Part shown: in pieces, positions 51,685-54,251 of the stretch
Numbering within the stretch: the first letter of the stretch is position 1
Layout: each line of letters opens with the position of its first letter
Assembly: GCF_001618005.1 (NCBI RefSeq)
Contig: NZ_LQXA01000020.1
Span: 1-54,251 of the forward strand
From: Clavibacter tessellarius
GTDB taxonomy: Bacteria > Actinomycetota > Actinomycetes > Actinomycetales > Microbacteriaceae
DNA length: 54,251 nucleotides
Direction: 5' to 3'
Translations under genes and position numbers: made by a program
The notes under the pieces: model-generated
The model's database searches: none
The model's input: only the letters and a program-made list of their open reading frames with translations
Told to the model about the DNA's origin: nothing

Positions 51685-51822
51685 ATGCTGTTCGCAGGCC
51701 TGTTCGGCGCCGCCATGTGCGTGCTCCGGGAGATGTGCCGAGGGTCCGTGGTGTGGATCGGCGCCGTCCACTTCGTGGCCGACGTGATCCTGATGGGAGG
51801 CGTCTATGGAGTCTGGACCTGA
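51685..51822 (+). CDS. Possible 45-aa membrane peptide
   Basis: A short ORF starting MLFAGLFGAAMCVLREM and ending LMGGVYGVWT, with two hydrophobic stretches around a short basic turn (REMCRG). It lies 19 bp after the aldo/keto reductase gene, and its last 17 bp overlap the next gene. There is no strong ribosome site. It could be a small membrane peptide or the remnant of a larger gene. Confidence 0.35.
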   Translation: MLFAGLFGAAMCVLREMCRGSVVWIGAVHFVADVILMGGVYGVWT

Positions 51823-52240
51823 CAAGGGGTTCGCCGTGCTGCTCGATCGTCTGGGGAGGTCCGCGCGAGCTCATGCGTGCTCCGGAGCGCCGACGGAGGC
51901 CATGGTCTGGGACGAGTCGTCGGAGATCACGGTCCGCCTGTCCCTGCGCGGAGACGAGCTCTGGGCGATGGCCGGCTCCGGCCTGCTGGTCCGCTTCGTG
52001 GAGACGAGCGAGGGGGAGTTCGACCTCGATCAGGTCGAGCACGCCGTCGGGCTGATGCTGCGGGGGCTCGCCGTCGAGTTCTTCGGGGCGGCCGATGATC
52101 CCGGGGGCGAGGCGTACCCGTCCGGCTTCGAGATCGGGAGCGAGCGTGCATTCGCGGGCGGCCTGGACGAGGGGCAGTCGCGCTTCCGCGCACGCCTCGC
52201 CGGGCCGATGTTCCGCGCGACGGTGCCGATCGCGGAGTGA
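51806..52240 (+). CDS. Conserved protein of unknown function
   Basis: A 144-aa soluble, acidic protein. It starts at an ATG with GGGAGG five nt upstream. The order is a short helix (GFAVLLDRLGRSARAHA), a beta-rich centre (ITVRLSLRGDELWAMAGSG) and a mixed C-terminus. No transmembrane segment or catalytic motif is visible. It overlaps the 45-aa ORF upstream and converges on a decayed DUF1349 gene. Confidence 0.62.
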   Translation: MESGPDKGFAVLLDRLGRSARAHACSGAPTEAMVWDESSEITVRLSLRGDELWAMAGSGLLVRFVETSEGEFDLDQVEHAVGLMLRGLAVEFFGAADDPGGEAYPSGFEIGSERAFAGGLDEGQSRFRARLAGPMFRATVPIAE

Positions 52241-52292
52241 ACGTGTCCTGGCCGCAGCGCACGGCGGACGCGGACGCGAGCGCCGTCGCCAC

Positions 52293-52666
52293 CTAGTCGC
52301 CGGGGTGCAGGCCAGCGTCCGCCGGCCCGGTCCGCCACGCGGTGAAGTGGACGGTGAAGCCGTCGCGCGTCGGGGCGCAGCACATGGGGCCCGCGGTCAC
52401 GGCGGCGTCGGGATCCAGCGGCGACACCCGCACGAGGCGCCACGGCTCGTCGTCCACCCGCGCGCGGACCGTCAGCGCGTCGCCGGAGCGGCTGGCGCGG
52501 ATCGTCACGAGCCGGCCGTGCCAGTCGGGGACGGGCGCCAGCGACCAGTCGGACATGCCGCGGGTGACGACGGCGCCGAGGCCGTCCTGGCCGTCGCTGC
52601 GCTCGACGCCGGCCTTGGTCCACACGCGGTGGTCCAGGTGCCGGAGTCCCAGTCGATGTCGGTCAT
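52293..52666 (-). pseudogene. DUF1349 gene with internal deletion and frameshift
   Basis: The C-terminal half of a DUF1349 (concanavalin-like) protein is intact in one frame: WTKAGVERSDGQDGLGAVVT, SDWSLAPVPDWHGRLV and ITAGPM-like VTAGPMCCAPTRDGF. The expected N-terminus MTDIDWDSGTWT is in another frame (ATG at 52664-52666), joined directly at TGGACCACCGCGTG. About 80-90 residues of the family's N-terminal half are missing. A TACGCT -10 six nt before the ATG is still present. A sequencing error could explain the frame, but not the missing length. Confidence 0.7.
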
Positions 52667-52672
52667 GGCCCG

Positions 52673-52678
52673 AGCGTA
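52673..52678 (-). promoter_or_regulatory. Leaderless -10 box retained upstream of the DUF1349 pseudogene
   Basis: TACGCT on the minus strand is 6 nt before the ATG at 52666, the same arrangement as at intact leaderless genes in the window. Confidence 0.4.
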
Positions 52679-52746
52679 CGCACCCCGCGATCCCCGGTCG
52701 GGCTCGGACGGCGCGCGCGGAGGAGCGATCCGCCCCCGTCCCGGGA

Positions 52747-52779
52747 GTTCACGGAAGCAGAACATCGCGTTCACGCACG
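52747..52779 (+). promoter_or_regulatory. PHO-box-like 11-nt direct repeats
   Basis: GTTCACGGAAG (52747-52757), a degenerate middle unit (52758-52768) and GTTCACGCACG (52769-52779) are arranged at 11-nt spacing, like actinobacterial PhoP boxes with conserved GTTCA. They lie 100 bp upstream of a secreted phosphatase-like gene. Assignment is inferred from pattern only. Confidence 0.35.
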
Positions 52780-52878
52780 GGGTCGCGCCACGGCCGATGA
52801 TCCTGATGCCGAGCTCCCGCGCGCCTGCGCACGCCGGCCTGCGCGACCCCGCGCGCATCCCATCACAGAAGGACGAAC

Positions 52879-54251
52879 GTGACGATCCCCCCTGCCCGCC
52901 GTGCCGCTCCCGCGCGCATCGGCGCCCTCACCGCGGCGGCCGCCGCCGTGGTGCTCTCCGTCGGCATCGGCGCGCCCGCGCACGCCGCCGCCGACCCCGC
53001 GCTCCAGCCGGCTCCCACGGCGAGCGACCACCTCATCACCGACGTGCCCGGCCTCGTCAACGGCCGCGAGCTCGGCGCCTTCCGGGGCCTCGACGGGCGC
53101 ACGGTCGACGCGAGCCGCCTGATCCGCACCGAGTCGCTCGACAAGATCACCGCGGCCGGCGCCGCGACCCTCGCGACCGCGCACCACGTCGACCTCGTGA
53201 TCGACCTGCGCACGCCCGGCCAGATCCAGAAGAAGCCCGACGTGCCGATCCCCGGCGCGAAGACGGTCGCGATCTCGCTCTTCGGCGCGGACGGCGACTA
53301 CCCCGACGACACCGTGATGTACCAGGACCTCATCGACAAGGGCCGCGTCGACGCCGCCCACCCGGGTGTCATGATCAGCGCCTACCGCCAGGTGCTGCAG
53401 GCCATCGCGTCGCACACGGGCGACGGCACGATCCTCATCCACTGCTCGCACGGCATGGACCGCACGGGCACCGTGGTCGACCTGCTCGACCGGATCCTCG
53501 GCGTCGGCAGCTCCGACATCCTCCACGACTACCTGCTCTCCAACACGCAGCTCGGCGTGGACTGGGCGAAGCCCGCGCTCCTCCAGGGCACCTTCGAGGC
53601 CGGCATCGCCTCGCGCTACGCGGGCATGGACTCCTACATCCGCACCACGCTCGGCGTCGACGACCAGGAGATCCGCGCCCTCCGCGCGGAGTTCCTCGTG
53701 TCCGACGACGCGGCCGCGACGTCCATCACCGTGGGCGGCGTGGACGTGCCGGTCGCCGACGCGGCGGGCTCATCGGGCGCCACCGTGCCCGTCGGCCGCG
53801 CGTCGATCGCCCCCGCCGACGTGCACGTGGCCCTGGCCGACGCCGGCAGCCGCGCGGCCGTCACCGTCGCCGGTCGCGTCGTCACGGTCGTCGTCACCGC
53901 GGCGGACGGGCGCAGCACGCGCACGTACCGCGTCACCGCCGGGCTCGCGCGGATCGAGCTGCCGGGCGCATCCGCGCCCGTCGCGGGCGGGACGGTCGCG
54001 GTCCGCGCGTCCGGCCTCACCCCGGGCGCCGCGTACCGGGTCGAGCTCCACTCGACGCCGACCGACGTGGGCACCCTCACCGCCGCGTCCGACGGCTTGG
54101 TCGCGGGCACCGTCACGATCCCCGCGGGCACCGAGGCGGGTGCGCACACGCTGACGCTCCTCGACGCGTCGGGCGCGGCCGTCACGGATCCGGCCGCGCT
54201 CACCGTGAGCGCCGCCCGGGCCGCCGGCACCACGACGGCAGGCACGGCGGG
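52879..54251 (+). CDS. Secreted tyrosine-phosphatase-like protein with Ig-like repeats (partial)
   Basis: The gene runs off the window; 457 codons are visible. A Sec signal (RIGALTAAAAAVVLSVGIG, cleavage near PAHAAA, residue 37) precedes a phosphatase domain that starts VPGLVNGRELGAFRGLDG, has the general-acid region around VIDLRTP and the P-loop HCSHGMDRTG (Cys189, Arg195). This is the secreted tyrosine/serine phosphatase family. From about 285 two beta-rich Ig-like modules follow, suggesting cell-wall association. The GTG has AGAAGGA upstream. PHO-box-like repeats lie in the promoter region. Confidence 0.88.
   Translation, partial: MTIPPARRAAPARIGALTAAAAAVVLSVGIGAPAHAAADPALQPAPTASDHLITDVPGLVNGRELGAFRGLDGRTVDASRLIRTESLDKITAAGAATLATAHHVDLVIDLRTPGQIQKKPDVPIPGAKTVAISLFGADGDYPDDTVMYQDLIDKGRVDAAHPGVMISAYRQVLQAIASHTGDGTILIHCSHGMDRTGTVVDLLDRILGVGSSDILHDYLLSNTQLGVDWAKPALLQGTFEAGIASRYAGMDSYIRTTLGVDDQEIRALRAEFLVSDDAAATSITVGGVDVPVADAAGSSGATVPVGRASIAPADVHVALADAGSRAAVTVAGRVVTVVVTAADGRSTRTYRVTAGLARIELPGASAPVAGGTVAVRASGLTPGAAYRVELHSTPTDVGTLTAASDGLVAGTVTIPAGTEAGAHTLTLLDASGAAVTDPAALTVSAARAAGTTTAGTA

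Overview
The window is very GC-rich, densely packed bacterial DNA. Many neighbouring genes share stop-start overlaps of the ATGA, GTGA or TGATG type. Promoters look like TANNNT -10 boxes, often only 5-7 nt before the start codon. Gene content (metG, tatD-rsmA-ispE, a split methylcitrate pathway, MoeB-rhodanese, OafA-type acyltransferase) and style fit a high-GC actinobacterium of the Microbacteriaceae, probably Clavibacter-like. That placement is inference; there is no rRNA in the window. I saw no tRNA, rRNA, insertion sequence, prophage or CRISPR array.

Region 1 (1-11.3 kb): a lipoprotein diverges from a PadR-type regulator with a palindromic operator. Next comes a minus-strand operon of response regulator, histidine kinase and membrane-anchored sulfite-oxidase-type molybdoenzyme, joined by 4-bp overlaps. 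It diverges from a plus-strand operon of GT2 glycosyltransferase, DUF2064 (CofC-like) protein and SAM methyltransferase. These meet a second molybdoenzyme (cytochrome b561-like N-terminus) with a small membrane partner, and then a GT-C glycosyltransferase. Together they look like one uncharacterised functional neighbourhood, and I rate it the most interesting part of the window.

Region 2 (11.3-16 kb): molybdate uptake and cofactor genes. An HTH-TOBE regulator, modA, modB and modC lie on the minus strand; moaA and moaD diverge from them. A MoeB-rhodanese gene lies further on at 26.5-27.6 kb. These could supply the two molybdoenzymes of region 1.

Region 3 (16-30 kb): a 910-aa membrane protein with a seven-unit 15-bp repeat; a GntR (YtrA-type)/DUF1648 pair under a leaderless, palindrome-covered promoter; a LacI regulator with a Gfo/Idh/MocA-aldo/keto reductase fusion and twin operators; a GNAT protein; an unknown 427-aa protein; a nucleotidyltransferase coupled to MoeB; and a GT-C glycosyltransferase whose start codon overlaps that of moeB on the other strand.

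Region 4 (29-41 kb): an alpha/beta hydrolase divergent from a CGNR zinc-finger regulator, an acyltransferase-SGNH protein, a secreted protein, a deoxyribosyltransferase-like protein, an EamA exporter, the tatD-rsmA-ispE housekeeping operon, a small secreted protein followed by a perfect G-quadruplex motif, and metG.

Region 5 (40.7-54.2 kb): a PrpC-type citrate synthase, a flavin disulfide oxidoreductase, a quinone-reductase-like flavoprotein, GNAT proteins, a leaderless 52-aa ORF coupled to a membrane protein, prpDB, a double GNAT coupled to a GH32 fructosidase, an aldo/keto reductase, two small unknown genes, a decayed DUF1349 gene and, running off the window, a secreted tyrosine-phosphatase-like protein with Ig-like repeats.
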